A stretch of 64,000 bases of DNA, taken from NCBI GenBank assembly GCA_036276735.1, contig DASUOH010000008.1, positions 1-64,000 on the forward strand, given 5' to 3'. Shown here one piece after another: positions 7,198 to 14,880 of the stretch (position 1 is its first letter; each line of letters opens with the position of its first letter). Source of the DNA: VRUE01 sp036276735. GTDB lineage: Bacteria > Actinomycetota > Thermoleophilia > Solirubrobacterales > 70-9. Below the pieces are notes generated by a model, which was given only the letters and a program-made list of their open reading frames with translations, was not told the origin of the DNA and searched no databases. Made by a program: the position numbers and the translations under genes.

Positions 7198-9369
7198 TTA
7201 AGACCCGAGGTCGGCGCAGCCGGCGGGGTCCAGCTTGCCGTTGACCTTGAAGACGTAGTCGGACTGCGGGGTGATGTCTGGCTCTTCGACGACCAACTTC
7301 AGCGCCGGGTCGGTTTTGACCCAGGCGAAGACCGGATACCAGTAGTCGGATTCGGAGGAGTCCTGGGTCGCCTGACTGACGATCAGGTAGTCGAAGTCGC
7401 CCTCGTTGACCAGCCGCCGGAAGCTGCGGCAGGTGGTCGCGAGGCGGTAGGTGCCGCGCGGCCCCTCGACGCCGATGTACTGGACGTAGTTGTCGAGGTC
7501 CTTGCCGTAGAAGCCGTACTGGCCGAAGAACATCTGGCCCGAGCCGGCGATGCCGATCCGCTTGTGCGTGAGATCGTGGGCGAAGGCGTAGGCCTGCTGC
7601 GGCCCGCCTTCCTGCAGGAACGGCGTCGTTCGCTGGTAGTGCTGCTTGTAGTACTGGACCTCCTGGGCGCGGCCGAGCACCACGGCGAGCACCAGCACGA
7701 CGACGGCGCCGAGCGCGACCATGCCGCGGCTGGCGCTGCCCCGCGCCCGCACCAAGCTCAGTCCGGCGGGCGCCCAGACCAGGGCCAGCGTCAGGAAGAC
7801 GGCGCCGACGAAGTAGTCGACCGACCAGCGCGGCGTCGTCAGCACCGTGAGCGCGTAGAGGCCGAGCAGGAAGAGCAGCGTCTGCCGGGCGCGGCTCTCC
7901 GGCGCCCGCAGTGGTCGCGCGACCGGCAGCAGCGCCAGGGCGATCACCAGGCCCGGCATCAGGTAGCGAGTGTTGGTGAAGAAGCCGGTCGGCGAGCCTT
8001 CCTGGCCGGCCGCGGTGAGCGGCGTGAAGACGTAGACGGCGGCGGTGAGCAGCGACGCCCCGGCCAGAACGCGCAGGACCAGGTTGCGCGAGCGGAAGAC
8101 GATGAAGACCGCGGCCGCCACAGCCATGATCAGGATCAACGGCCAGAACGGGCCCAGCGCGTTCTCCAGCTCCGGGAAGAACCAGCGTCGGTAGATCGTC
8201 GGCTCGAACAGGTAGTCGGCGACCGCGAAGCGGGGCCGCGGGTCGAGCGGCATCTGGTCGGGCCGCGGCAGGTCGAGCGGTCCCCAGCCCGTCTGCGGGA
8301 TCGGGTTGCCGCCGGTGTGGATCGCCGCCCGCAGGTACCAGTAGCCGCCCACAACCAGGGCGGGCAAGCCGATAGCGGCCGTCGTCACCAACCGCCGCCC
8401 GGCGCCGCTGACGAGCACCATCCCGACCGCGATCGCGCCGACCGGCGCCAGCAGCGGCAGCTTGACCGAGACGGCGAGACCGGCGGCGATCCCGGCCATG
8501 ATCAGCGGCCCCTTGTCGAGCAGCGGCGCGTCGCGCTCCGGCGCGTCCTCGACCGCCCCGCTCGCCGGCGCCCGCCGCTGGTGGCCGTTGATTAGGAAGG
8601 CGGCGAAGGCCAGCAGAAAGGCGAGCCCCATGATGTCGTTGCGGCCCTCGCCGGGCTGCGTCTCGATCATCACCCCCGCCGAGAAGACGAGCGCGGCGGC
8701 GACCAGCGTCGCCGGGCCGACCCGGTATGGGCGGCCGACGCACCAGGCCGCCAGCAGCGCGATCGCGAGCAGCGCCATGTTGATCAGGGGCGAGAGCCAG
8801 TCGGTCTTGAAGAGGACGATGCCGCCGGCGTGGATCAGCTCCGAGGTGCCGGGATAGAACCAGGCGGCGAGCCGCAAAGGATCGGTGAAGTGGAGCGGCA
8901 CGGTCGTCCCCTCCTGCGCGATCCGACCCGAGAAGGGCATGTGGTACCAGGTCGTGTCGCCGCCGAACATGCCATGGTCGAGCGCCAGCTGCGAGGGGAA
9001 CGCCCACTCCGCCATCGCCCAGGACGAGACGCCGAGGGCGATCAGCAACGCGGCGGTCTGCACCCGCGGCGCCGTCACCTCACGATCGGCGGGCGGCGCT
9101 TTCCACCAGCCGAGCGCCGCGGCGCCGAGCCCGAAGGCGATGCAGCCGGCGACCGTCCAGCCGAAGGTGAGGATGCTGAGGGTGCCGAGCAGCTGCAGCG
9201 CCATGATCAGCAGCGCAGTGGCGACCGTGACGTCGGCGAGCCGCGCCAGGGCGCCGGAGAACTCGGGCACGATCCAGCGTCGCAGCCAGTAGCCGCCGAG
9301 GCCGAGCGCCGAGACGATGCCGATCGTCGCCAGGCAGCCGGCGAGGTAGGAGCCGAACGATGGGGTCAC
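7198..9369 (-). CDS. Large polytopic membrane protein, glycosyltransferase-C-like layout (723 aa)
   Basis: About 13 hydrophobic helices span the first 540 residues, beginning with LAGCLATIGIVSALGLGGYW. A C-terminal extracytoplasmic domain of about 150 residues contains GIAGSGQMFFGQYGFYGKDL, a Rossmann-like or surface domain. The layout (many helices with a large first loop, then a soluble C-terminal domain) resembles ArnT/GT39-like lipid-linked glycosyltransferases, but the DE/DD first-loop motif is not evident, so enzymatic function is unproven. The gene ends 13 bp from tRNA-Arg. Confidence 0.7.
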   Translation of the reverse strand: MTPSFGSYLAGCLATIGIVSALGLGGYWLRRWIVPEFSGALARLADVTVATALLIMALQLLGTLSILTFGWTVAGCIAFGLGAAALGWWKAPPADREVTAPRVQTAALLIALGVSSWAMAEWAFPSQLALDHGMFGGDTTWYHMPFSGRIAQEGTTVPLHFTDPLRLAAWFYPGTSELIHAGGIVLFKTDWLSPLINMALLAIALLAAWCVGRPYRVGPATLVAAALVFSAGVMIETQPGEGRNDIMGLAFLLAFAAFLINGHQRRAPASGAVEDAPERDAPLLDKGPLIMAGIAAGLAVSVKLPLLAPVGAIAVGMVLVSGAGRRLVTTAAIGLPALVVGGYWYLRAAIHTGGNPIPQTGWGPLDLPRPDQMPLDPRPRFAVADYLFEPTIYRRWFFPELENALGPFWPLILIMAVAAAVFIVFRSRNLVLRVLAGASLLTAAVYVFTPLTAAGQEGSPTGFFTNTRYLMPGLVIALALLPVARPLRAPESRARQTLLFLLGLYALTVLTTPRWSVDYFVGAVFLTLALVWAPAGLSLVRARGSASRGMVALGAVVVLVLAVVLGRAQEVQYYKQHYQRTTPFLQEGGPQQAYAFAHDLTHKRIGIAGSGQMFFGQYGFYGKDLDNYVQYIGVEGPRGTYRLATTCRSFRRLVNEGDFDYLIVSQATQDSSESDYWYPVFAWVKTDPALKLVVEEPDITPQSDYVFKVNGKLDPAGCADLGS

Positions 9370-9381
9370 CGGCGCGGGATG

Positions 9382-10035
9382 CTATTCGGCGCGCGGGATG
9401 CGGCAGGCGACGCCGGTGCCGGCCAGGCCGCAGTAGCCGTTCGGCACCTTGTGCAGGTACTGCTGGTGGTAGTCCTCGGCGTAATAGAAGGGCGCCGCCG
9501 GCTCGAGCTCGGTGGTTACCAGCTCGTGACCGGCGGCGCGCAGCGCCTCGTCGTAGGCGTCGCGCGCCATCTCCGCCGTCGCCTTCTGGGCGTCGTTGGC
9601 GAAGTAGATGCCGGAGCGGTACTGCGTTCCGACGTCGTTGCCCTGCCGCATGCCCTGGGTCGGGTCGTGCTCCTCGAAGAAGACCTTCAGCAGGTCGGCG
9701 TAGTCGATCCGCGCCGGGTCGAAGGCGACGAGCACCGCCTCGGCGTGGCCAGTTCGACCGGAGCAGACCTCCTCGTAAGTTGGGTTCGGCGTGATCCCGT
9801 TCATGTAGCCGACCGCCGTCGTGTAGACGCCGTCGAGCGTCCAGAAGAGCCGCTCGGCGCCCCAGAAGCAGCCGAGCGCGAAGTGGGCGACCTCGGTGCC
9901 CTCCGGGAAGGGCGGCTGCAGCGGCGTGCCGAGCACCGCGTGGCGCTCGGGCACCGTGAACGCCCGCTCGGTGCGTCCCGGCAGGGCGTCCTCGGGGGTC
10001 GGCATGCGGGTCTTGGCTGCGCCGAAGAGCATCAA
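9382..10035 (-). CDS. msrA: Peptide methionine sulfoxide reductase MsrA (217 aa)
   Basis: The active-site motif GCFWGAERLFW holds the catalytic cysteine near residue 53. The rest of the MsrA signature follows: VYTTAVGYMNG, PTYEEVCSGRTGHAEAV, FFEEHDPT and the RSGIYF block, then the C-terminal NGYCGLAGTGVACRIPR, whose cysteines can serve as resolving residues. It reduces methionine-S-sulfoxide in proteins using thioredoxin, in the cytosol; trxB lies elsewhere in this window. The start codon lies only about 20 bp from the divergent small membrane gene at 10057. Confidence 0.95.
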   Translation of the reverse strand: MMLFGAAKTRMPTPEDALPGRTERAFTVPERHAVLGTPLQPPFPEGTEVAHFALGCFWGAERLFWTLDGVYTTAVGYMNGITPNPTYEEVCSGRTGHAEAVLVAFDPARIDYADLLKVFFEEHDPTQGMRQGNDVGTQYRSGIYFANDAQKATAEMARDAYDEALRAAGHELVTTELEPAAPFYYAEDYHQQYLHKVPNGYCGLAGTGVACRIPRAE

Positions 10036-10056
10036 GGGACAAGGTAGCGTTCGGCG

Positions 10057-10326
10057 ATCGGCTGCCTCGCACTCCTCTTCGCGCTGATCTCACCGCGCCT
10101 CGGACTCATCGTCCTCTGGCTGTTCAGCGATCTGCTCAGCCGCTCCTTCGAGGGCTGGCTGCTGCCGCTCGCCGGCTTCTTCCTGCTGCCCTGGACGACG
10201 CTGGCCTACGCGCTCCTGTGGGCGTCCTCGGACGGCGTGCTCGACTTCGAGTGGTTCCTCGTCGCCTTTGCGTTCCTCGTCGACGTCGGGGCGATCGGCG
10301 GCGGCAGCCGGCGGCGCAGGGACTAG
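10057..10326 (+). CDS. Small membrane protein without canonical start (about 89 aa)
   Basis: An open frame runs from just after an in-frame TAG (10045-10047) to TAG 10324-10326. It encodes IGCLALLFALISPRLGLIVL followed by WLFSDLLSRSFEGW, LPLAGFFLLPWTTLAYALLW and FEWFLVAFAFLVDVG, then a basic tail. I recall small actinobacterial membrane proteins beginning M-I-G-C with this pattern, so the frame is probably coding. No ATG, GTG or TTG exists before codon 56 of the frame; ATC at 10057 is the only start that gives the expected N-terminus. It may be ATC-initiated or a gene that lost its start. Three helices predicted. Confidence 0.5.
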   Translation: MGCLALLFALISPRLGLIVLWLFSDLLSRSFEGWLLPLAGFFLLPWTTLAYALLWASSDGVLDFEWFLVAFAFLVDVGAIGGGSRRRRD

Positions 10327-10586
10327 TCGGAACCCCCGTCGACCGGATAGGCGAGCCGGATGTGGCGCTTGGCAAGCACGACGAAGCCCAGCCGCTCCGT
10401 CTCGCCGCCGGCAAGCGGCGTCAGCTCGACGTCGGTCAACGGCAGGAAAGCGACTTCGCCGCGGTTGATCGCGTCCGAGAGCCGCGCCTGGTATCCCTCC
10501 GCCGGCAGCGTCACGTCACCGACCACCGCATGGCGGTCGGTTTCGAAGAAGACGCGTTCGCGCCGACGCTTGCCGGTCAAGGGCAT
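10323..10586 (-). CDS. Small conserved protein, DUF6812-like (87 aa)
   Basis: The 87-residue protein starts MPLTGKRRRERVFFETDRH and continues with VVGDVTLPAEGYQARLSDAI, FLPLTDVEL and RHIRLAYPV. It has an all-beta pattern and no signal or membrane segment. Comparable short proteins are conserved in actinobacteria without assigned function. The name DUF6812 is from memory of the sequence pattern and not certain. Its stop overlaps the end of the convergent small membrane gene by 4 bp. Confidence 0.6.
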   Translation of the reverse strand: MPLTGKRRRERVFFETDRHAVVGDVTLPAEGYQARLSDAINRGEVAFLPLTDVELTPLAGGETERLGFVVLAKRHIRLAYPVDGGSD

Positions 10587-10652
10587 TACCGGGGCGTCAT
10601 CGGCATTTGCGGGCGAAACCTGAGGGAGTGTGGAGGCGAGACCCGGCGGCCA

Positions 10653-11021
10653 TCACGCCTCGCGCCAGGTCCAGCCGCGCCCTTCGAAGTCGCCCACGAC
10701 CTCGTCGCGGAGATCGTCGCCCGGCCAGGGTGCGCTGATGACCGCGGTGACGGAGGCGGAGCGTTCCGTCTCACCGTCGTCGGCGAGCCTTACCCCGGCG
10801 AGGTTGTGCTCGATCGCGGTGATGATCGAGTGGGGATGCGGCATGTGCGGCGCCAGCGGCAGCACGTACTCGCCGACCCTGGGAACGCAGGCTGCTCGGG
10901 CCCCCTCCCTTTCCGCCGACCCGACCAGGCTGCGCTCGTAGCCCGCTTCGAGGCTGGGATCGGGCCCGACGAGGTCGCGGAAAAAGTCGATGCGCAGGGA
11001 GAATTCGAATTCGGTAGCCAA
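10653..11021 (-). CDS. Hypothetical protein (122 aa, TTG start assumed)
   Basis: The frame encodes a soluble protein with two related-looking beta segments (FEFSLRIDFFRDLVGPDPSL and VGEYVLPLAPHMPHPHSIITA). Not recognised. The TTG at 11021 starts just beyond the TA-system operator. The longer frame from 11075 would run through the antitoxin start and is less likely. No metal or catalytic motif is obvious apart from the HMPHPHS histidine cluster. Confidence 0.45.
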   Translation of the reverse strand: MATEFEFSLRIDFFRDLVGPDPSLEAGYERSLVGSAEREGARAACVPRVGEYVLPLAPHMPHPHSIITAIEHNLAGVRLADDGETERSASVTAVISAPWPGDDLRDEVVGDFEGRGWTWREA

Positions 11022-11026
11022 GGTTT

Positions 11027-11042
11027 GGCCAGTATACTTGCC
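11027..11042. promoter_or_regulatory. Palindromic operator overlapping the -10 box of the vapBC-like operon
   Basis: The 16-bp near-palindrome GGCCAGTATACTTGCC (14 of 16 positions symmetric) contains a TATACT -10 hexamer at 11033-11038, only 6 bp before the antitoxin ATG. This arrangement implies a leaderless mRNA and autorepression by the antitoxin/toxin complex, as is usual for Phd/YefM-type systems. Confidence 0.6.
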
Positions 11043-11044
11043 AT

Positions 11045-11272
11045 ATGTCCAAACAAGTGACCGCAACGGAAGCAAAGGCGACGATCCTTCGACTCTTGGA
11101 CGACGCCGCGGCCGGAGAGGAGATCGAGATCACCCGGCACGGCCGTCCAGTCGCCCGCCTCGTATCTGCTTCCGGCGCCCGATCGTTGAAGGGGTCGGCT
11201 GAAGGCATTGCGATGACGGCCGTCGAGGAGGAGCAACTCTTCTCGACGGGTGAGCGCTGGAACGCTGCGTGA
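11045..11272 (+). CDS. Phd/YefM-family antitoxin (75 aa)
   Basis: The N-terminal half matches the Phd/YefM fold: VTATEAKATILRLLDDAAAG, EEIEITRHGRPVARLV. This is the DNA-binding dimer domain, followed by a flexible C-terminal tail (MTAVEEEQLFSTGERW) that would wrap the PIN toxin. It lies immediately downstream of a palindromic operator and overlaps the toxin gene by 4 bp (GTGA), so the two are translationally coupled. Confidence 0.88.
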   Translation: MSKQVTATEAKATILRLLDDAAAGEEIEITRHGRPVARLVSASGARSLKGSAEGIAMTAVEEEQLFSTGERWNAA

Positions 11273-11661
11273 GCGCAGCGCTGCTCGACACCCACGTGGT
11301 CCATTGGTGGTCGGCGGAGCCAAAGCGGGTCAGCGCCCGCGCCCGCAAGACCCTTGAAGAGGCAGACGAGCTCGTAGTCGCGGCGATCTCCTGGTACGAG
11401 CTGGCATGGCTCGCAAGACACGAGCGCATCGCTGTGACCGTGCCGATTCGCTCCTGGCTTCAGGATCTGGCCGGGCAGCTCCGCACGGTCGGGCTGACCC
11501 CCGCGATCGCGGACACCGCCGTTGGCCTTTCCGCCACGTTCCCGGGCGACCCCGCCGACCGGCTGATCTACGCGACGGCGATCGAGCACGGCCTCGAGCT
11601 CGTCACCAAGGATCGAACGATCCGCGATCACGACAAGCCTCGGTCGCTGACCGTCTGGTAG
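11269..11661 (+). CDS. vapC: VapC-like PIN-domain toxin (130 aa)
   Basis: A complete PIN domain: LLDTHVVHWW gives the first Asp (D7), SWYELAWLA the conserved Glu (E44), DPADRLIYATAIEHG the third acidic residue (D94 region), and LVTKDRTIRDHD the fourth. These coordinate Mg for ribonuclease activity. The length is typical. It starts at GTG overlapping the antitoxin stop. Whether the target is initiator tRNA or rRNA cannot be told from sequence. Confidence 0.9.
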   Translation: MSAALLDTHVVHWWSAEPKRVSARARKTLEEADELVVAAISWYELAWLARHERIAVTVPIRSWLQDLAGQLRTVGLTPAIADTAVGLSATFPGDPADRLIYATAIEHGLELVTKDRTIRDHDKPRSLTVW

Positions 11662-11696
11662 CCGAGGGCCGGCTGGGCGCGCAGCGCCGATAAAGA

Positions 11697-11770
11697 TCGG
11701 GGCGCCCGGATTCGAACCGGGGACCTCGGCCACCCAAAGGCCGCGCGCTACCAGGCTGCGCCACGCCCCG
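11697..11770 (-). tRNA. tRNA-Pro (anticodon TGG)
   Basis: Minus-strand cloverleaf. Acceptor CGGGGCG pairs with CGCCCCG and has discriminator A; the D-arm contains GGCGCAGCCTGGTAGCGC; the anticodon stem CGGCC/GGCCG has the loop TTTGGGT, giving anticodon TGG; the T-arm is CCCGG-TTCGAAT-CCGGG. The toxin gene ends 35 bp away. Confidence 0.95.
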
Positions 11771-11844
11771 CTGCGACTGAGTCTAGAGCCGGATCGGCGG
11801 GTAGGCGCTGGCGCGCGAGCCGACGCGTTAGCGTTCGCGCCCAG

Positions 11845-13134
11845 ATGGCCGACGTCCGCCCGATCTACGCGACCCGCTACGACCTCGACGTCGTCGGCTC
11901 GCTGGACGACGTGGCGGCGCCGCCCTACGACGTGATCGACCCGCAGCAGCGCCAAGAGCTACTGGCCCGCTCCGAGTACAACGCGGTCGCGATCGACCTG
12001 CCGAAACCCTACGGTGAGACCGGCCCGCAGGAGACCGGCGACGACCCCTACGAGCGGGCGGCTGCGACGATGGGCGCCTGGCGCGAGGCCGGCGCCCTCG
12101 TCAGCGACTCCGAGCCGGCGATCTGGGCGATGACCCAGGACTACACCGGCCCCGACGGCGAGCCGCGCACCCGCCACGGCATCCTCTGCCGCGTCCGCGT
12201 CGAGGACTTCGAGGCCGGCCAGGTGCTGCCCCACGAGCGCACCCTGCCCGGCCCGAAGAAAGACCGGCTCGACCTGACCCTGGCGACGCGGCACAACCTC
12301 TCCGCGATCTTCTCGCTCAGCACCAAGGACCCCTGGCCGCTGGTCGCGCCGGCGGTGGAGGAAACCGAGCCGTGGGGCGAGGCGACCGACGCCGGCGGCA
12401 CCGTCACCCGGGTCTGGCCGGTTGGGGACACCGCAATCCTCGACCAGGTAACCGAGCTGCTCGCCGACGCAAGGTTGTTGATCGCCGACGGCCACCACCG
12501 CTACGAGACGGCAATCGCCTACCGCGACGAGATCGGCGGCGAGGGCGACCACTGCTTCACCCTGATGGCGCTGACCGGGCTCGAGGACCCCGGCCTCACC
12601 GTCTTCCCGACCCACCGCCTGCTCTCCGGCTTCGCCGACGATCCCGAGCGACAGCGCCGGTTCGGCGCGGGAATCCGCGAGCTGTTCGACGCGACCGAGG
12701 TCGAGCCGGGCGAGCTCGACCCGCGCGGGGTCGAGGGCGTCGGCGTCTTCGGCCTCTACGACTCCCACCACAAGCAGGGATACCGACTGCGCCTCAAGGA
12801 CGAGGCGATCGCCGCGCTCGACGACCAGCTGGCCGGCAAGCCGGAGGCCTATCGGCGCCTCGACGCCGCCATCCTCGAGACGCTCGTGCTGAAGGGGATC
12901 GCCGACCTCAGCGAGGACGACATCCTCGCCAAGCGCGGCATCGGCTACGCGAAGAGCGTCGACGACTCGCTATCTCTGCTCGAGGAGGGCACCTACGACG
13001 TCGCCTTCATCCTGCGCCCGATCCCGGTCGACCAGGTTCGGGCGATCTGCGAGAGCGACGAGAACATGCCGCCGAAGTCGACCTACTTCTTCCCGAAGGT
13101 GCTCACCGGGCTGGTCTTCAACCCGGTCGGCTGA
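11845..13134 (+). CDS. DUF1015 family protein (429 aa)
   Basis: A full-length DUF1015 protein. It contains the N-terminal APPYDVIDPQQRQELLA, NAVAIDLPKPYGE, the central LPHERTLPGPKKDRLDLTLA, the invariant ADGHHRYETAIAYRDE (residues about 213-228), and the C-terminal MPPKSTYFFPKVLTGLVFNP. The family is cytosolic and often linked to serine/phosphoserine metabolism genes in other genomes, but its reaction is not established. The histidines of the DGHHR motif look catalytic. It is followed after 2 bp by the OsmC gene. Confidence 0.92.
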   Translation: MADVRPIYATRYDLDVVGSLDDVAAPPYDVIDPQQRQELLARSEYNAVAIDLPKPYGETGPQETGDDPYERAAATMGAWREAGALVSDSEPAIWAMTQDYTGPDGEPRTRHGILCRVRVEDFEAGQVLPHERTLPGPKKDRLDLTLATRHNLSAIFSLSTKDPWPLVAPAVEETEPWGEATDAGGTVTRVWPVGDTAILDQVTELLADARLLIADGHHRYETAIAYRDEIGGEGDHCFTLMALTGLEDPGLTVFPTHRLLSGFADDPERQRRFGAGIRELFDATEVEPGELDPRGVEGVGVFGLYDSHHKQGYRLRLKDEAIAALDDQLAGKPEAYRRLDAAILETLVLKGIADLSEDDILAKRGIGYAKSVDDSLSLLEEGTYDVAFILRPIPVDQVRAICESDENMPPKSTYFFPKVLTGLVFNPVG

Positions 13135-13136
13135 CG

Positions 13137-13535
13137 ATGCGGGTCTCCGCCCGGCGCCGCGACGGCTACGCCCATGAGGTGGAGATCGAGGGCGGCCACT
13201 CGATCGTCGTCGACGAGCCGCCGGCGGCCGGCGGCACGGACACCGGCCCCTCCCCCACCCGCCTGCTCGCCGCCTCGCTGGCGAGCTGCATCGCGATCAC
13301 GGTGGAGATGTACGCGGGGCGCAAGGGGTGGGAGCTGGGCGAGGTCACGGTCGACGTCGACGTCGAGCACGACGGTCCGGCACCGGTCTCCTTCGCCGCG
13401 TCGCTGCGACTGCCCGCCGGGCTGAGCGACGAACAGCGCGAGCGGCTGCTCGTCGTCGCGCGCAAATGCCCCGTCCACAAGGCGCTCGCGGGCACGACCC
13501 CGGTCACGGTCGACGACGCGGGCGAGGTGGCCTGA
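13137..13535 (+). CDS. OsmC family peroxide-resistance-like protein (132 aa)
   Basis: The protein matches OsmC/Ohr-like proteins of the YhfA type: SPTRLLAASLASCIAITVEMYA contains the first reactive cysteine, and VVARKCPVHKALAG the second. These two cysteines form the thiol peroxidase centre. It is cytosolic and of normal length. The stop overlaps the next start (TGATG), so it is co-translated with the SDR gene. Confidence 0.9.
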   Translation: MRVSARRRDGYAHEVEIEGGHSIVVDEPPAAGGTDTGPSPTRLLAASLASCIAITVEMYAGRKGWELGEVTVDVDVEHDGPAPVSFAASLRLPAGLSDEQRERLLVVARKCPVHKALAGTTPVTVDDAGEVA

Positions 13536-14347
13536 TGGACCTCGGCCTCAGAGAGCGCGGCTGCGTGGTGACCGGCGCCAGTCGCGGCATCGGCCGCGAG
13601 ACCGCGAAGCAGCTTTGCGCCGAGGGAGCGAACGTGCTGCTCGTCGCCCGCAACGAGGAGCGGCTCGCGAGCGCCGTCGAGGAAGCGCAGGCGGCGGGTG
13701 CCGAGGCCGGTGGCCAGGCCGCGGCGCTCCGCCTCGACGTGACCGAGGGCGCCGCCGGCGAGCGGATGCTGGCGACCGCCGAGGAGCGCTTCGGCGCCCT
13801 CGACGTCCTCGTCAACAACGCCGGCGCCGCCCAGTGGCGCGACCTCGACGACGTTCCCGACGAAGACTGGCGCGCCCAGTACGAGCTCAACGTGATGGCG
13901 CCGCTGCGCGCCATGCGCACCGCCGCGCCGCGCATGGCCGAGCGCGGCTGGGGCCGGATCGTCAACGTCGCCTCGACCGCCGGCAAGCGGCCTTCCGCCG
14001 CGATGCCCGAGTACTCGGTCGCCAAGGCCGCCGAGCTGTCGCTGTCGCGGCTCTTCGCCGACCGTTACGCGAAGCAAGGGGTGCTCGTCAACGCGATCTG
14101 CCCCGGCCCGGTCGAGGCGGAGCTGTGGATGGAACCGGGCGGCCTGCTCGACCAGTCGCAGCAGATGTCGGGCGCCGAGAGCCGCGAGGAGGCGCTGGCA
14201 ACCGCCGGCTCCAAGCGCCCGATCGGCCGCCTCGCCGAGGTCGAGGAGATCGCCGCCGCGATCGTCTTCCTCTGCTCGGAGCGGGCCTCCTACGTCAGCG
14301 GCGCTGCCTGGTCGGTGGACGGCGGCACGGTCCAGGTCATCATCTGA
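13535..14347 (+). CDS. Short-chain dehydrogenase/reductase, FabG-like (270 aa)
   Basis: A classical SDR with the cofactor motif TGASRGIG (residues 12-19), LVNNAGAAQW, the catalytic serine in VNVASTAG, the YSVAK pair (Tyr and Lys), and PGPVEAELWM. The C-terminus ends FLCSERASYVSGAAWSVDGG. The arginines after the first strand favour NADP. Substrate unknown; 3-oxoacyl-ACP reductase-like enzymes look the same. It sits in a DUF1015-OsmC-SDR-Nudix run on the same strand. Confidence 0.9.
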   Translation: MDLGLRERGCVVTGASRGIGRETAKQLCAEGANVLLVARNEERLASAVEEAQAAGAEAGGQAAALRLDVTEGAAGERMLATAEERFGALDVLVNNAGAAQWRDLDDVPDEDWRAQYELNVMAPLRAMRTAAPRMAERGWGRIVNVASTAGKRPSAAMPEYSVAKAAELSLSRLFADRYAKQGVLVNAICPGPVEAELWMEPGGLLDQSQQMSGAESREEALATAGSKRPIGRLAEVEEIAAAIVFLCSERASYVSGAAWSVDGGTVQVII

Positions 14348-14353
14348 GCGCGC

Positions 14354-14398
14354 CGACTGGCACGTTACTCGCGTATATGACGAGGAAAGCGCCAGTCG
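14354..14398 (+). repeat. Palindromic element family I, copy 1 (overlaps the Nudix gene start)
   Basis: The arms CGACTGGC and GCCAGTCG close a 45-bp hairpin with an inner CTCG/CGAG stem and a central GTATATGA. The layout and several blocks (CTGGC, TATA centre, GAGGAAA, GCCAG) match two other elements in the window, at 17721-17761 and 58787-58825. Here the element carries the ATG and first seven codons of the Nudix gene. Confidence 0.6.
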
Positions 14399-14880
14399 AC
14401 GCCGCCGTCCTCCTGCCGCTCTATGGCTGGCCGGACGACCCCGGCCTCGTCTTCACCGAGCGCCGCGCCGATATGCGACGGCACGCGGGCGAGATCTCGT
14501 TCCCCGGCGGCCGCCCGGACGACGCGGACGCCGACCTCGCGGCCACCGCCCTGCGCGAGGCGCAGGAGGAGATCGGGCTCGACCCGACCCGGGTCGAGAT
14601 CGGCGAGCAGCTGCCGCCGACCAAGACCTTCGTCACCGGCTACGTCATCCACCCGTTCGTGGGTCGCATCCCAGATCCCGGCGATCTCGACCTGCGCCCG
14701 AATCCCGCTGAGGTCGAGACCGTCCTCACCTTCTCACTCGACGTCCTACGCGAGAGCTTCGAGATGCGCCGCCTGATCCGCCGCGGCATCCCCATCCACA
14801 CCCCTACCTACGAGATCGAAGGGCACCTGATCTGGGGCGCCACCGCACGGATCTTGGGCGATCTATTGGCGCGGGTCTGA
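14377..14880 (+). CDS. Nudix hydrolase, CoA pyrophosphatase-like (167 aa)
   Basis: The protein contains FPGGRPDDADADLAATALRE and then AQEEIGLD (residues about 45-72), a Nudix box whose first Glu is replaced by Asp/Ala but which keeps the REAQEEIG metal-binding core. VDAAVLLPLY and LVFTERRADMRRHAGEISFPG fit the NudL/CoA pyrophosphatase branch (UPF0035 LTxRSxxxRxHxGxxxFPGG). It would hydrolyse CoA or its derivatives. The ATG lies inside a palindromic repeat, so the first residues (MTRKAPV) are element-encoded. Confidence 0.85.
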   Translation: MTRKAPVDAAVLLPLYGWPDDPGLVFTERRADMRRHAGEISFPGGRPDDADADLAATALREAQEEIGLDPTRVEIGEQLPPTKTFVTGYVIHPFVGRIPDPGDLDLRPNPAEVETVLTFSLDVLRESFEMRRLIRRGIPIHTPTYEIEGHLIWGATARILGDLLARV

